DNA of 64,000 nt from CAVVAH01 sp963746175. Its GTDB lineage: Bacteria; Actinomycetota; Actinomycetes; JACCUZ01. The stretch spans positions 1,178,001 through 1,242,000 of the forward strand of contig CAVVAH010000004.1 in NCBI GenBank assembly GCA_963746175.1. The letters run 5' to 3'. Shown here piece by piece: positions 44,475-52,866 of this stretch; position 1 is the stretch's first letter; the number at the start of each line of letters is the position of its first letter. Made by a program: the position numbers and the translations under genes. Under the pieces are notes generated by a model. The model had not been told where the DNA came from. It worked only from the letters and a program-made list of their open reading frames with translations, and did not search any database.

Positions 44475-46001
44475 ATGCCGGCCCGACCCATCCGGACCCT
44501 CGCCGCCGTGCCGGTGCTCGCCCTCCTGCTGGGGCTGCTCGCCGGCACCCCGGCGTACGCCGCGCCCGTCGCCCTGTCACCGTGCGTCGACCCGGACAAC
44601 ACGCGCCCCGTCGTCACCGCGGTGACGCTGTCGAAGACGTCGGCCGACACCACGGCCGGTGCCGATGCCGTCGACGTCACCGTCGCGGCGTCCGACCCGG
44701 GTGGCCCGGGGCCGGCCGGCGGGGTCGCGTCGGTCAGCCTGCAGCTGGCCGGGACGCCGGGCACGTTCGCGACGCCGCGGAGCGTCCGGATGGTCGACAC
44801 CGGTGGTGGCTCGTGGTCGGCGCACGTCGTGCTCCCGCGCGGCCTCGCACCGGGGAGGTACCGCCCGCAGGTCACGGTCGTCGACGGCGCCGGCAACTAC
44901 CGCTCCTACGGCGCCGGGTCCGAGGACGTCCCCGGGAGTCCCGTCCTCGACATCGCCTCGATCGCCGACCGGGCCGCCCCGCGACTCGCCTCGCTCCGGC
45001 TCTCGACGACCGCGTTGAGCACCCGGCGCACGGCGAAGGTCATGGTCGTGCGGGTGCACGCGACCGATGCGCGCGCGGGTCTGCTGCGTGTCGACGTCGC
45101 CGCGTCCGCCGACCGGCGCCGCGTGGTGTCGACCGCACTGCGGCTCGTGTCCGGCAGCGCGGCCGACGGCCGCTGGCGCGGCACGCTGCGCATCCCGCGG
45201 TACCTGGGGAACGCCACCTGGAGGATCGTGTCCGTCGGCCTGGCCGACCGCGTGCTCAACGTCCGCAACCTCACGGCAGGCGACCTCGACCGGACGCGTG
45301 TCGACCGGTCCTTCCGGGTGCGCAGCCGCCCGGACGCCGCGGCGCCGACGGCGAGGCGGGCGACGTTCTCCGCGACCGCCGTCGACGTCACCGCGGGAGA
45401 TCAGCAGGTCGTCGTGCAGGTCCACGCTCGCGACGACGCGGCCGGTGTGTCCGCGGTGCGGCTGCGGCTGCTCGACCCCACCGACGTCGACGGCGGCTTC
45501 GACACCGCGATGGCCCGCGTGTCCGGCACGGCGCGCGACGGAATCTGGCAGGCCACCGTCACCCTCGGGCAGTGCGGAACGGTCGCCGGCACCTGGACGG
45601 CGCAGCTCAAGCTGACCGACGCGGCGGGTCGCAGCCGGCAGTACCTCAGTGGCCAGCCGGCGCTGGCGGTCACGGCGCGCGACAACCTCGTGCCGCAGGT
45701 CGTGCGCACGTACGTGTCCGGTGCGCCGGTGCTGTCCTTCTCCGAGGACGTCACAGGGATCACCGCGACCAGCGCACCAGTGCACGACGCCGCAGGCAAC
45801 GACGTGCCGGGTGGCTGGTCGTGCACCGATGCGTCCGGGTCCGTCGCGGCCTGCGCGGGCGGGTCGGTGCGGACGGCGACGTTCACCCCGCTGCCGACCT
45901 TCGTCGCGACCGGGCAGGTGTTCGTCGTGCTGAACCCCGACGGCTCGCTCGGTGTCACCGACCTCGCGGGCAACCCGGTCGGCCGCCGCTACACGCTCTG
46001 A
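44475..46001 (+). CDS. Secreted multi-domain Ig-like protein
   Basis: 508 residues with a signal peptide (LAAVPVLALLLGLLAGTPAYA). About three beta-sandwich repeats follow, each with a DxxAGV/G...VSLxL core and a W-rich strand (GSWSAHVVLPRGL, GRWRGTLRIPR, GIWQATVTL), then a Big-like C-terminal domain (PVLSFSEDVTGITATS, DLAGNPVGRRYTL). No enzyme domain or cell-wall anchor is seen, so it is probably an exported adhesive or structural protein. The 180 bases upstream, between hsp20 and this gene, hold the CIRCE element and otherwise nothing clear. Confidence 0.75.
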   Translation: MPARPIRTLAAVPVLALLLGLLAGTPAYAAPVALSPCVDPDNTRPVVTAVTLSKTSADTTAGADAVDVTVAASDPGGPGPAGGVASVSLQLAGTPGTFATPRSVRMVDTGGGSWSAHVVLPRGLAPGRYRPQVTVVDGAGNYRSYGAGSEDVPGSPVLDIASIADRAAPRLASLRLSTTALSTRRTAKVMVVRVHATDARAGLLRVDVAASADRRRVVSTALRLVSGSAADGRWRGTLRIPRYLGNATWRIVSVGLADRVLNVRNLTAGDLDRTRVDRSFRVRSRPDAAAPTARRATFSATAVDVTAGDQQVVVQVHARDDAAGVSAVRLRLLDPTDVDGGFDTAMARVSGTARDGIWQATVTLGQCGTVAGTWTAQLKLTDAAGRSRQYLSGQPALAVTARDNLVPQVVRTYVSGAPVLSFSEDVTGITATSAPVHDAAGNDVPGGWSCTDASGSVAACAGGSVRTATFTPLPTFVATGQVFVVLNPDGSLGVTDLAGNPVGRRYTL

Positions 46002-46012
46002 CGCGCCGGTGG

Positions 46013-47047
46013 TCAGCCCTGCACGAGGCGGCCGAAGAGCTCCTCGCGACCGGTGACCCCGCACTTGCGGTAGAGCGCCTGCAGGTGCCCGTTCACGGTC
46101 TGCACCGAGATGGCCAGCTCGCGGGCCACCTGCTTGCTCGCCAAACCCTGCGCGACCAGGCCGAGGACCTCGTGCTCCCGCCGGGTGAGGCCGTGGTAGG
46201 TCCGGAACGCGTCCAGCAGCGGACCGACCGGCGCGGGCACGAGCAGGACGACGACGTCAGCCTCGCCCAGTGCCGCGGGGATGCCCTCGACCCGGAGCCA
46301 GCCGCCGCTGACCGTCCGGATGCAGGTCGTGGCGCGGGCCGTGTCGCCCCGCCGGACCGCGTGGGCAGCGTCGAAGAGCACCCGGGTGACGTCACCGGCG
46401 TGCGTCTCGTCGTCACCTCCGGGGACGAGGTCGTCCAGCCAGGCCTGCGCCGCGGGGGAGACCGCGACCAGCCGGTTGTCCGGCGAGAGCGCGACGAACC
46501 CCGCGCCGTGCCGGCGCCCGGAGCGTGGCAGCGGCCGCACCTGGTACGCCCGGACCGCGCTGGTCAGCGGACCGGCGAGCGCGCACAGGTCCGTCGCGTC
46601 GTCCTCGTCGAACGGCCGCCGCGGGTCCTCCCGGAAGAGCACCAGCGCGCCCCACGTGCGGCCCTGGTGCCGCAGGACCAGCCTGGCCTCGGAGTGGAAG
46701 CCCTGCGGGAGCAGGATCTCGTGCAGCCGGAAGCTGGTCCGCGCCTGCGGATGGTCCCGCGACAGCCAGCCGGCGGGCCGCGGCGCGGCCGCGAGGTCCT
46801 CGTACTTGTTGACGTCGGCCATCAGCGCCTCGTTGCGCGCCATCTCGGCGGTGTGCTCGGTGCCGCGGCCGCCGAACTGGACCGTGCGCAGGCCGGTGCT
46901 GGGGTCGAGCCCGAACAGGCACCACCCGTCGAACGCCATCGCGCGGCCGAGGGCCGCACCGGCCGCGGCGCTGAACTCGGCGGCCTCGACCGGGCGGCCG
47001 ACCAGCTCGTCCAGCTCGTCCCGCGCCAGCGCGAGCGCGCGCACCAT
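46013..47047 (-). CDS. LuxR-family transcriptional regulator
   Basis: A 344-residue regulator with a C-terminal LuxR helix-turn-helix (LTRREHEVLGLVAQGLASKQ, VQTVNGHLQALYRKCGV). The N-terminal ~170 residues look GAF-like (MAFDGWCLFGLDPSTGL, WGALVLFREDPRRPF) and a PAS-like part follows (GFVALSPDNRLVAVSPAAQAWL). No receiver domain is present, so it probably senses a small molecule. ATG 47047 has CAGCAT 6 bases upstream (leaderless), while a longer start at 47089 lacks support. It is divergent from the small secreted-protein gene. Confidence 0.8.
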   Translation of the reverse strand: MVRALALARDELDELVGRPVEAAEFSAAAGAALGRAMAFDGWCLFGLDPSTGLRTVQFGGRGTEHTAEMARNEALMADVNKYEDLAAAPRPAGWLSRDHPQARTSFRLHEILLPQGFHSEARLVLRHQGRTWGALVLFREDPRRPFDEDDATDLCALAGPLTSAVRAYQVRPLPRSGRRHGAGFVALSPDNRLVAVSPAAQAWLDDLVPGGDDETHAGDVTRVLFDAAHAVRRGDTARATTCIRTVSGGWLRVEGIPAALGEADVVVLLVPAPVGPLLDAFRTYHGLTRREHEVLGLVAQGLASKQVARELAISVQTVNGHLQALYRKCGVTGREELFGRLVQG

Positions 47048-47142
47048 GCCTGCATGCTGGCACCGGCGCAACCCCCAGGAAATAGCCATGTCGGGCCGGT
47101 CCCGCCCGGGCCGACACTGCGGCTCGGAGAGGGGAGCGCATT

Positions 47143-47739
47143 ATGCGACGGGTACGAGCGGCGGCGGTGGCACTGGTGATGGCAAGTGGGGTCCTGGCGA
47201 CGGGAGCCGCGCCGGCCTCGGCGGGCGGGACCGTCGACCCGTCGACGCTCGTCCCGCAGCCGCCGCCCGGGGCCGACTGCCGGTCCACGGGTCGTGGCGC
47301 CGTGCTGTGCCACACGACCTTCGACGACTCGCGCGTCAACGCCGAGGCGTTCCCGCTGCCCTGTGGTCTCGTCTACGAGACGGCGCATGACCTCCGCCGC
47401 GGGACCCGGTGGTACGCCGACGGCCGGCTCACCCGGCGGTTCGTCTTCCAGGACGCGCACGGCAGCTGGTCCCTGTCGCCGGACGGGTCCGGTCCGGCGG
47501 TGACCTGGGTGGCGCACGACAGCTGGCAGAACGTCGACGTCGACGCGGACGCCCCCGAGGAGACCTGGCCGACGACCACCCGCGGGATGATGTTCCGCGT
47601 CAGTGGACCGGGAGGCGGAACGCTCTTCCACGTCGCGGGTCGCGACCTGCCCACCGGCGAGCACCGCGGTGTCGGGGACTGGGGGGTCTTCGACTCACCG
47701 GAGCTGCAGGCCGCGCTCTGCGCCGCACTGACCGGCTGA
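47143..47739 (+). CDS. Secreted hypothetical protein
   Basis: 198 residues with a clear signal peptide (AAAVALVMASGVLATGAAPASA). The mature part has four cysteines (ADCRSTGRGAVLCHT, LPCGLVYE and one near the C-terminus) that could form disulfides. I do not recognise the family. A GGGGAG ribosome site precedes the ATG. The divergent LuxR-family gene starts 95 bases away and may control it. Confidence 0.65.
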   Translation: MRRVRAAAVALVMASGVLATGAAPASAGGTVDPSTLVPQPPPGADCRSTGRGAVLCHTTFDDSRVNAEAFPLPCGLVYETAHDLRRGTRWYADGRLTRRFVFQDAHGSWSLSPDGSGPAVTWVAHDSWQNVDVDADAPEETWPTTTRGMMFRVSGPGGGTLFHVAGRDLPTGEHRGVGDWGVFDSPELQAALCAALTG

Positions 47740-47753
47740 CCTGCCCGGGACGG

Positions 47754-48395
47754 TCACAGCAGCTCGGTGCGGTCGCCGTCGACGACCAACACCTGGCCGT
47801 CGCGCAGCTGCCAGTGCTCGACGCCTCGGGCGGAGTACGCCGCCGACACTGCGGCCAGCAGCTCGCTCTCCGGGTGACCGGGTGACCGCAGGTGCGGGAC
47901 GAACGGACGGTCCAGGACACCGAGCCCGTCGAAGAGCGGCGGCGCGCCGTAGAGCTCGGTGACCTCGTCGGCGCTGTCGCACTCCTCGAGCCCGCGCAGG
48001 CTCGGCGCGAGCACGCACGGCCCGGCGCTGTACCCGGCGTACACGAAGCCGTCGGCCCGCAGCCCGGCGAGCACGAGGTCGTCGAACCCGCTGGCCTGCA
48101 TCGCATACCGCAGGGTGAAGACGTTGCCGCCCCGCAGCCACAGCACGTCGTACGGCGCGATCGCGGCCGCGAGGTTCCCGCGTCCGTCGAAGAACTCGCG
48201 CAGGTCCACCTCCTCGGTGCGCAGCCCCAGCGCGCCGAGCCGCTCGTGCTCGCCGCCCACCGCCTCGGCGCGCACGTCGGCCGGTGCGCCGTCGCAGGAG
48301 TTCGCGATCACGGCGACGGACGCGCCGGCGCCGGCCATCCGCACCAGCTCGTCCGGCACGTCACCGATCCGGAACGACGAGAGGTAGAGCCGCAT
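47754..48395 (-). CDS. Peptidase E-like protein (S51 / class I GAT-like)
   Basis: A 213-residue protein with the peptidase S51 fold. The nucleophile elbow is YAGYSAGPCVLAPS (Ser in GYSAG), and IANSCDGAP and WLRGGNVFTLRYAM are typical family segments. Peptidase E cleaves Asp-X dipeptides; many actinobacterial members are untested. ATG 48395 has CACGAT 6 bases upstream (leaderless); a start 7 codons earlier lacks support. Confidence 0.8.
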   Translation of the reverse strand: MRLYLSSFRIGDVPDELVRMAGAGASVAVIANSCDGAPADVRAEAVGGEHERLGALGLRTEEVDLREFFDGRGNLAAAIAPYDVLWLRGGNVFTLRYAMQASGFDDLVLAGLRADGFVYAGYSAGPCVLAPSLRGLEECDSADEVTELYGAPPLFDGLGVLDRPFVPHLRSPGHPESELLAAVSAAYSARGVEHWQLRDGQVLVVDGDRTELL

Positions 48396-48476
48396 CGGGC
48401 GATCGTGGCACGACACCTGTGATCCCCTCTGTCAGGTGGTCACCACTTCCTTGCTGTCCTCCCTCGAGCCGGTCGC

Positions 48477-49517
48477 TCAGCGGGCTGGGGCTGCCGTCGA
48501 CGAGCGCTCGACGAGGGTGATGGGCAGCAGGATCGACCGGGCGTGCCGGGTCGGGTCCTCGAGTCCGTCGAGCAGCATCCGCGCCGCCTCGGCACCGACC
48601 TCGTAGTGCGGCACCCGGACGCTGGTCAGCGGCGGCCGCAGCTTGTCGAGGTACGGCATGTCGTTGAAGCCGATGACGGACAGGTCCTCGGGGCAGCGGA
48701 TGCCGCGCTCGTGGAAGACGTCGTAGCAGCCGAGGGCGAGCAGGTCGTTGCCGGCGACGACGGCGGTGAAGTCGCCTCCGGCGTCCAGCAGCTCGCGCAG
48801 CGCGCGGGCGCCCTCGGCCTCGGTCCAGGACGCGCAGTCGGCGACGAGACCGCCGTCGTCGTCGAGGCCGTGGTCGCGCATCGCCTGGACGAACGCGCGC
48901 CGCCGGACGACACCGGTGGAGGTGTCCTGCGGGCCGGCGAGGTGCGCGATCCGTCGGTGGCCGAGCCGGGTGAGGTGCTCGACCGCGGTGTCGATGCCGT
49001 TCGCGTCGTCGGCCGTGACCGAGGGGATCGAGCCGCTGGCGGTACGCCGGTTGATGAGCACCATGCGCACGCCGTCGGTCTGCAGGCGGTCGAGCAGCGG
49101 GTGCTGCAGCCGTGCGGTGGCGACGATGAGGCCCTCGACCTGCCGGGACCGCAGCGAGTCGACGAGCGACTCCTCTCGCTCGGCGTCGTTGTCGGTGTTG
49201 ACCAGCCAGGCGTTGTAGTGCGCCGGTGCAAGGACGTCCTCGATGCCACGCACGATCGGCGGGAACAGCGGGTTGGTGAGGTCCGGGATCACCAGGCCGA
49301 CTGTCGCCGAGCGCGACGTCTTCAGGGAGCGCGCGATCGGGTTGGGCCGGTAGCCCAACGCGTCGGCGACCCGCTGCACCCGCGTGACCGTGTCGCCGTT
49401 GACCAGCGACCGGGTCGCCGGGTTGAGCGCCCGGGACGCCGTCGCGGGGTGCACGCCGGCCTCGCGGGCGACGTCGCGCAGCGTGGGCGGTCGCACGGGC
49501 GGCAGCGTAGTGCTCAC
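48477..49517 (-). CDS. LacI-family transcriptional repressor
   Basis: A 346-residue regulator. The N-terminal HTH reads TLRDVAREAGVHPATASRAL, followed by the hinge helix (NPIARSLKTSRS) and a periplasmic-binding-protein-like ligand domain (VGLVIPDLTNPLFPPIVRG, IGFNDMPYLDKLRPPLTSV). The GTG at 49517 overlaps the stop of the upstream solute-binding-like gene (GTGA), so the two are translated together. A perfect CGCAATCGATTGCG site at 50531-50544 in front of the ABC operon is its likely operator. The ligand is unknown and need not be a sugar. Confidence 0.88.
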   Translation of the reverse strand: MSTTLPPVRPPTLRDVAREAGVHPATASRALNPATRSLVNGDTVTRVQRVADALGYRPNPIARSLKTSRSATVGLVIPDLTNPLFPPIVRGIEDVLAPAHYNAWLVNTDNDAEREESLVDSLRSRQVEGLIVATARLQHPLLDRLQTDGVRMVLINRRTASGSIPSVTADDANGIDTAVEHLTRLGHRRIAHLAGPQDTSTGVVRRRAFVQAMRDHGLDDDGGLVADCASWTEAEGARALRELLDAGGDFTAVVAGNDLLALGCYDVFHERGIRCPEDLSVIGFNDMPYLDKLRPPLTSVRVPHYEVGAEAARMLLDGLEDPTRHARSILLPITLVERSSTAAPAR

Positions 49518-50434
49518 CCCCTCGACGATGCGCCGTCGTCGACGAGGCCGGCCGCCGGGTCGGTGGCGCCGTCGAGGCCCGCTGCCGCGGACGCGGGCAT
49601 GAACCGGCGGCGCAGCCCCACCACCGCGTCCAGCGACGCGCGGTCGACCCGTCCGCCCGCGACCAGTCCGCGGTCCGCGTCGAGCAGTCGCTCGACGTAC
49701 CGCTCGGCGAGCGCGGGGGACAGGCCGGTCCCGACGGCCTCGGCCACTGCCTCGTCGCGGGCCGACCCGTCCAGGACGGCGTCGCCGGTCTCGCGCAGCG
49801 CCGCGGCCAGCGCGCGCGTCGCGGGCGTCGGCTCGCCCTGCACCGCCAGCACCGTGCCGAGGTACGGCGCCGCCACCTCGGTCACGTCGGCCAGCCGGAC
49901 GAGCCCGGCGTCGTCCGCCTTGAGGTCGTTGCCCGCGTTGAGCATGGTGGCGGTGCACCGGCCCTCGAGCAGGGCGTCGAGCCGCTTCGGCGTGGAGCCG
50001 AGCTCGGCCAGCTCGTAGTCGTCGCGGCCCAGCCCGGCCCGCGCGAGGATCGCGAACAGCGCGAACGCGAACCCGGAGGCAGCCACGTCGACGCCGACCG
50101 TGGTGCCGCGCAGGGAGCCGACGTCGGGCGAGCCGGCGGCGGCGTACAGCCCGAGGCCCATCCCACGGTCGACGGCCGCGGCCATCCGCACGTCACGGGT
50201 CGAGCCGAGCGGGTTGCCGGGCAGGAACCGGTAGGCGACGACGTTGTCGGGGCTGGTCAGGGCGGCATCGAGGCTGCCGTCCGCCAGGGCCCGGAACTGG
50301 GCCGGTGACGACGGCACCGGGCGCTCCTCGACGAGCAGCCCGTGCCGCTCCAGCGCCCCGCTGCGGCGGGCCGCACGGAGCAGGACGGCGGGGGAGAACG
50401 TGCCCACCACCAGGGTCTCGGCCGCAGCGGTCAC
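49514..50434 (-). CDS. NMT1/ThiY-like solute-binding-fold protein without signal peptide
   Basis: A 306-residue protein with the type II periplasmic-binding fold of NMT1/TauA/SsuA proteins: GTFSPAVLLRAARRSGALERHGL, DGSLDAALTSPDNVVAYRF, GLYAAAGSPDVGSLRGTTVGVD. GTG 50434 is preferred: TAGTGT lies 6 bases before it and the protein then starts right at the first strand. With this start there is no signal peptide or lipobox, so it would stay in the cytoplasm. A longer start at 50455 adds seven residues and still gives no clear signal. It is first in an operon with the LacI gene. Confidence 0.72.
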   Translation of the reverse strand: MTAAAETLVVGTFSPAVLLRAARRSGALERHGLLVEERPVPSSPAQFRALADGSLDAALTSPDNVVAYRFLPGNPLGSTRDVRMAAAVDRGMGLGLYAAAGSPDVGSLRGTTVGVDVAASGFAFALFAILARAGLGRDDYELAELGSTPKRLDALLEGRCTATMLNAGNDLKADDAGLVRLADVTEVAAPYLGTVLAVQGEPTPATRALAAALRETGDAVLDGSARDEAVAEAVGTGLSPALAERYVERLLDADRGLVAGGRVDRASLDAVVGLRRRFMPASAAAGLDGATDPAAGLVDDGASSRG

Positions 50435-50452
50435 ACCGGTGCACACTACCCA

Positions 50453-50462
50453 CAATCGTTTG
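50453..50462. promoter_or_regulatory. Imperfect LacI-type half operator
   Basis: CAATCGTTTG differs by one base from the CAATCGATTG core of the perfect operator at 50531-50544. It overlaps the promoter of the LacI operon, so the repressor may also limit its own expression. Confidence 0.4.
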
Positions 50463-50493
50463 CCGTCACGGACCGGTAACGCCCCCGTAACCC

Positions 50494-50544
50494 TTGACAG
50501 TCCCCGCGCGCCTCTCCAAGATGCCGGTATCGCAATCGATTGCG
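50494..50544 (+). promoter_or_regulatory. Promoter and LacI-type operator of the ABC operon
   Basis: TTGACA (50494-50499), 17 bases, CAAGAT (50517-50522) forms a good sigma-A promoter. The perfect 14-bp palindrome CGCAATCGATTGCG (50531-50544) starts just past the expected transcription start, where a bound LacI-type repressor would block RNA polymerase. Confidence 0.75.
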
Positions 50545-50580
50545 GACCCCGGTGCCACCGGTGCCACCTCAGGAGGGCGC

Positions 50581-51855
50581 ATGACCGAGTCGTCTCACCG
50601 CACCCCGACCCGTCGGCGGTCGTCGCTGGCCGGCATCAGGATTGCCGCCGCGGCCGCCGCGGCCGCCATGGTGCTGGCCGCCTGCGGCGGCAGCAGCGCT
50701 CCGGGCGGGGGTGGCGAGGGGAGCGGCGCGGACGAGGGACCGGTCACCATCGGCATCTCGCTGCCGATCACCGGTGACTTCTCCCAGCCCGGCGGCGAGG
50801 CCAAGCGCGGCTACGAGGTGTGGGCCGACCAGGTCAACGCTGCCGGCGGGCTGCTCGGCCGCCAGGTCAAGCTCAAGATCGTCGACGACGCGTCCAACCA
50901 GGACACCGTGGTGTCCGACTACACGAAGCTGATGACCCAGGACAAGGTCGACCTGGTGCTCGGCACGTTCTCCTCGCTGCTCAACTTCCCCGCGTCGGCG
51001 GTGGCCGAGAAGAACGGCTACGTCTTCGTCGAGCCGGCCGGTGGCGCACCGGACATGTTCACCCGCGGCTTCGAGTACCTCTTCTTCGCCCAGCCGGCGA
51101 CCGCGCCGCACCAGGCCGACGTGTTCGTCGACTACCTGAAGTCGCTGCCCGAGGACCAGCGCCCGAAGACGGCGGCGTACCCGACCCAGGACGACCCGTT
51201 CACGCGGCCGGTCATCGAGTCGATGCAGCAGCAGCTCGAGGGGCTCGGGGTCAAGACGGTCTACTCCTCGGTCTACCCGGCCGACACCACCAACTTCCAG
51301 ACCATCGCCAACACCCTGAAGAACAAGAAGCCCGACCTCATCGCGCAGGGCGCGGTCTTCGAGGACGGCGTCGGCCTGGTCCGGTCGCTCAAGCAGCTCG
51401 GCTACACGCCGAAGGCGCTGTTCCAGACCTCGGCGCCCAGCAACGCCGGCCAGTACAGCGACGGCATCGGCGAGGCCAACACGGAGGGCGTCTTCTACAC
51501 CGTGTCCTGGAACGAGCAGGCGTCCACGCCGAAGAACCCGGAGTTCGTCAAGGCGTACGGCGACGCGTACGACGGTGCGACGCCGGCCGAGGACGCCGCC
51601 GACGCCTTCGCGGCGGCCCAGGTCCTGCAGGCAGCCGTCGAGGGGACCAAGGGCTTCGACAACGACGAGATCAAGGACTGGCTGCACGAGAACGAGGTGC
51701 AGACGATCCTCGGTCCGCTCTCCTGGAACGACAAGGGCGAGCCGCAGGGCAACTTCATCCTGGCCCAGTGGCAGTCCGGCAAGGTCCAGGTCGTCGGCCC
51801 GGCCGACGCGGCGACCACCGACACGATCGTCTACCCGAAGCCGCCGTGGAGCTGA
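50581..51855 (+). CDS. ABC transporter substrate-binding lipoprotein (LivK/Peripla_BP_6 type)
   Basis: A 424-residue lipoprotein. The signal peptide ends in the lipobox MVLAACGG, with the cysteine near residue 38. The mature protein has the amino-acid-binding family features GPVTIGISLPITGDFSQPGGE and a two-lobed sequence typical of Leu/Ile/Val- and amide-binding proteins. ATG 50581 follows AGGAGGG. It is the first gene of an operon with livH-, livM/G- and livF-like genes. The ligand could be an amino acid, urea, amide or aromatic acid; sequence alone does not decide. Confidence 0.88.
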   Translation: MTESSHRTPTRRRSSLAGIRIAAAAAAAAMVLAACGGSSAPGGGGEGSGADEGPVTIGISLPITGDFSQPGGEAKRGYEVWADQVNAAGGLLGRQVKLKIVDDASNQDTVVSDYTKLMTQDKVDLVLGTFSSLLNFPASAVAEKNGYVFVEPAGGAPDMFTRGFEYLFFAQPATAPHQADVFVDYLKSLPEDQRPKTAAYPTQDDPFTRPVIESMQQQLEGLGVKTVYSSVYPADTTNFQTIANTLKNKKPDLIAQGAVFEDGVGLVRSLKQLGYTPKALFQTSAPSNAGQYSDGIGEANTEGVFYTVSWNEQASTPKNPEFVKAYGDAYDGATPAEDAADAFAAAQVLQAAVEGTKGFDNDEIKDWLHENEVQTILGPLSWNDKGEPQGNFILAQWQSGKVQVVGPADAATTDTIVYPKPPWS

Positions 51856-51984
51856 TCCGCTGACCACCGGTGGCGGCGGGTGCGTACCACCCTCCGAGCA
51901 CCCGCCCCACCGGTCACCATCTGCTAGACCGGACCCTGCACCGAGCACCCGCACCGAGACCGTGAGCCAGCCCGAGGAGAAGCC

Positions 51985-52866
51985 TTGACCGAGCTCCTGC
52001 AGGCGGTGATCCTCGGGCTGCTCATCGGTGGCGTCTACGCGCTGATGGCGTCCGGCCTGACGCTCGTGTTCGGCGTCATGAACATCATCAACGTCGCCCA
52101 GGGCGCGTTCCTCATCCTCGTGGCGATGATCACCTGGTGGCTCTGGAAGCACACCGGCATCGACCCGATCCTCGCGTCGGTCATCACGACGCCGATGATG
52201 TTCGGCTTCGGCTGGGTGCTCTACCGCACGGTGATCGTGCGGATCCGGGGCGCGTCACCGTCGATGTCCGTACTGCTCACCTTCGGGCTGGCGCTGACCA
52301 TCGAGGGCGTCCTCAACATCACGGCCGGCAACAAGTTCAAGTCCGCGACGCCGAGCTACTTCGAGGAGTCGTTCCGGGTCGGGTCGATCGCCCTGCCGAA
52401 GGCCCAGGTCTTCGGCTTCCTCGCCGCAGTGGTCGTGCTGGCCGCGCTGTACGTCGTGCTCACGCGCACGTGGACCGGCCGCGCGATCCGGGCCGCGTCG
52501 CAGAACCCGTCCGGCGCCGCGCTCGTCGGGGTCGGCGCCACCTCGACGGCGGCGCTGGCGTTCGCGATCGGCTCGTCGACCGCCGGCGTCGGCGGCTCGA
52601 TCCTGTCGGTGCTCTACCCGTTCTTCCCGGCGTCGCACTACGACTGGATCTCGCGGCTGCTCGGCATCATCGTGCTCGGCGGAATGGGCTCGCTGCCCGG
52701 TGCGCTGGTCGGTGCGCTGGTGCTCGGCCTGGCCGAGACGCTCACGGCGACCTACGGCTCGCTGCGCTGGGCGACGCTCGTCTTCTACATCGTGATCCTG
52801 GCCGTGCTGCTGTTCCGGCCGCAGGGCCTCTTCGGCACCCGGCTGCGCGAGGACGTGGCCGTGTGA
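51985..52866 (+). CDS. livH: Branched-chain amino acid-type ABC permease (LivH)
   Basis: A 293-residue integral membrane protein with about eight hydrophobic segments. GGVYALMASGLTLVFGVMNIINVAQG at the N-terminus and LLGIIVLGGMGSLPGALVGAL near the end are the LivH hallmarks. TTG 51985 has GAGGAGAAG upstream. It pairs with the LivM part of the next gene; their frames overlap by 4 bases. Confidence 0.9.
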   Translation: MTELLQAVILGLLIGGVYALMASGLTLVFGVMNIINVAQGAFLILVAMITWWLWKHTGIDPILASVITTPMMFGFGWVLYRTVIVRIRGASPSMSVLLTFGLALTIEGVLNITAGNKFKSATPSYFEESFRVGSIALPKAQVFGFLAAVVVLAALYVVLTRTWTGRAIRAASQNPSGAALVGVGATSTAALAFAIGSSTAGVGGSILSVLYPFFPASHYDWISRLLGIIVLGGMGSLPGALVGALVLGLAETLTATYGSLRWATLVFYIVILAVLLFRPQGLFGTRLREDVAV

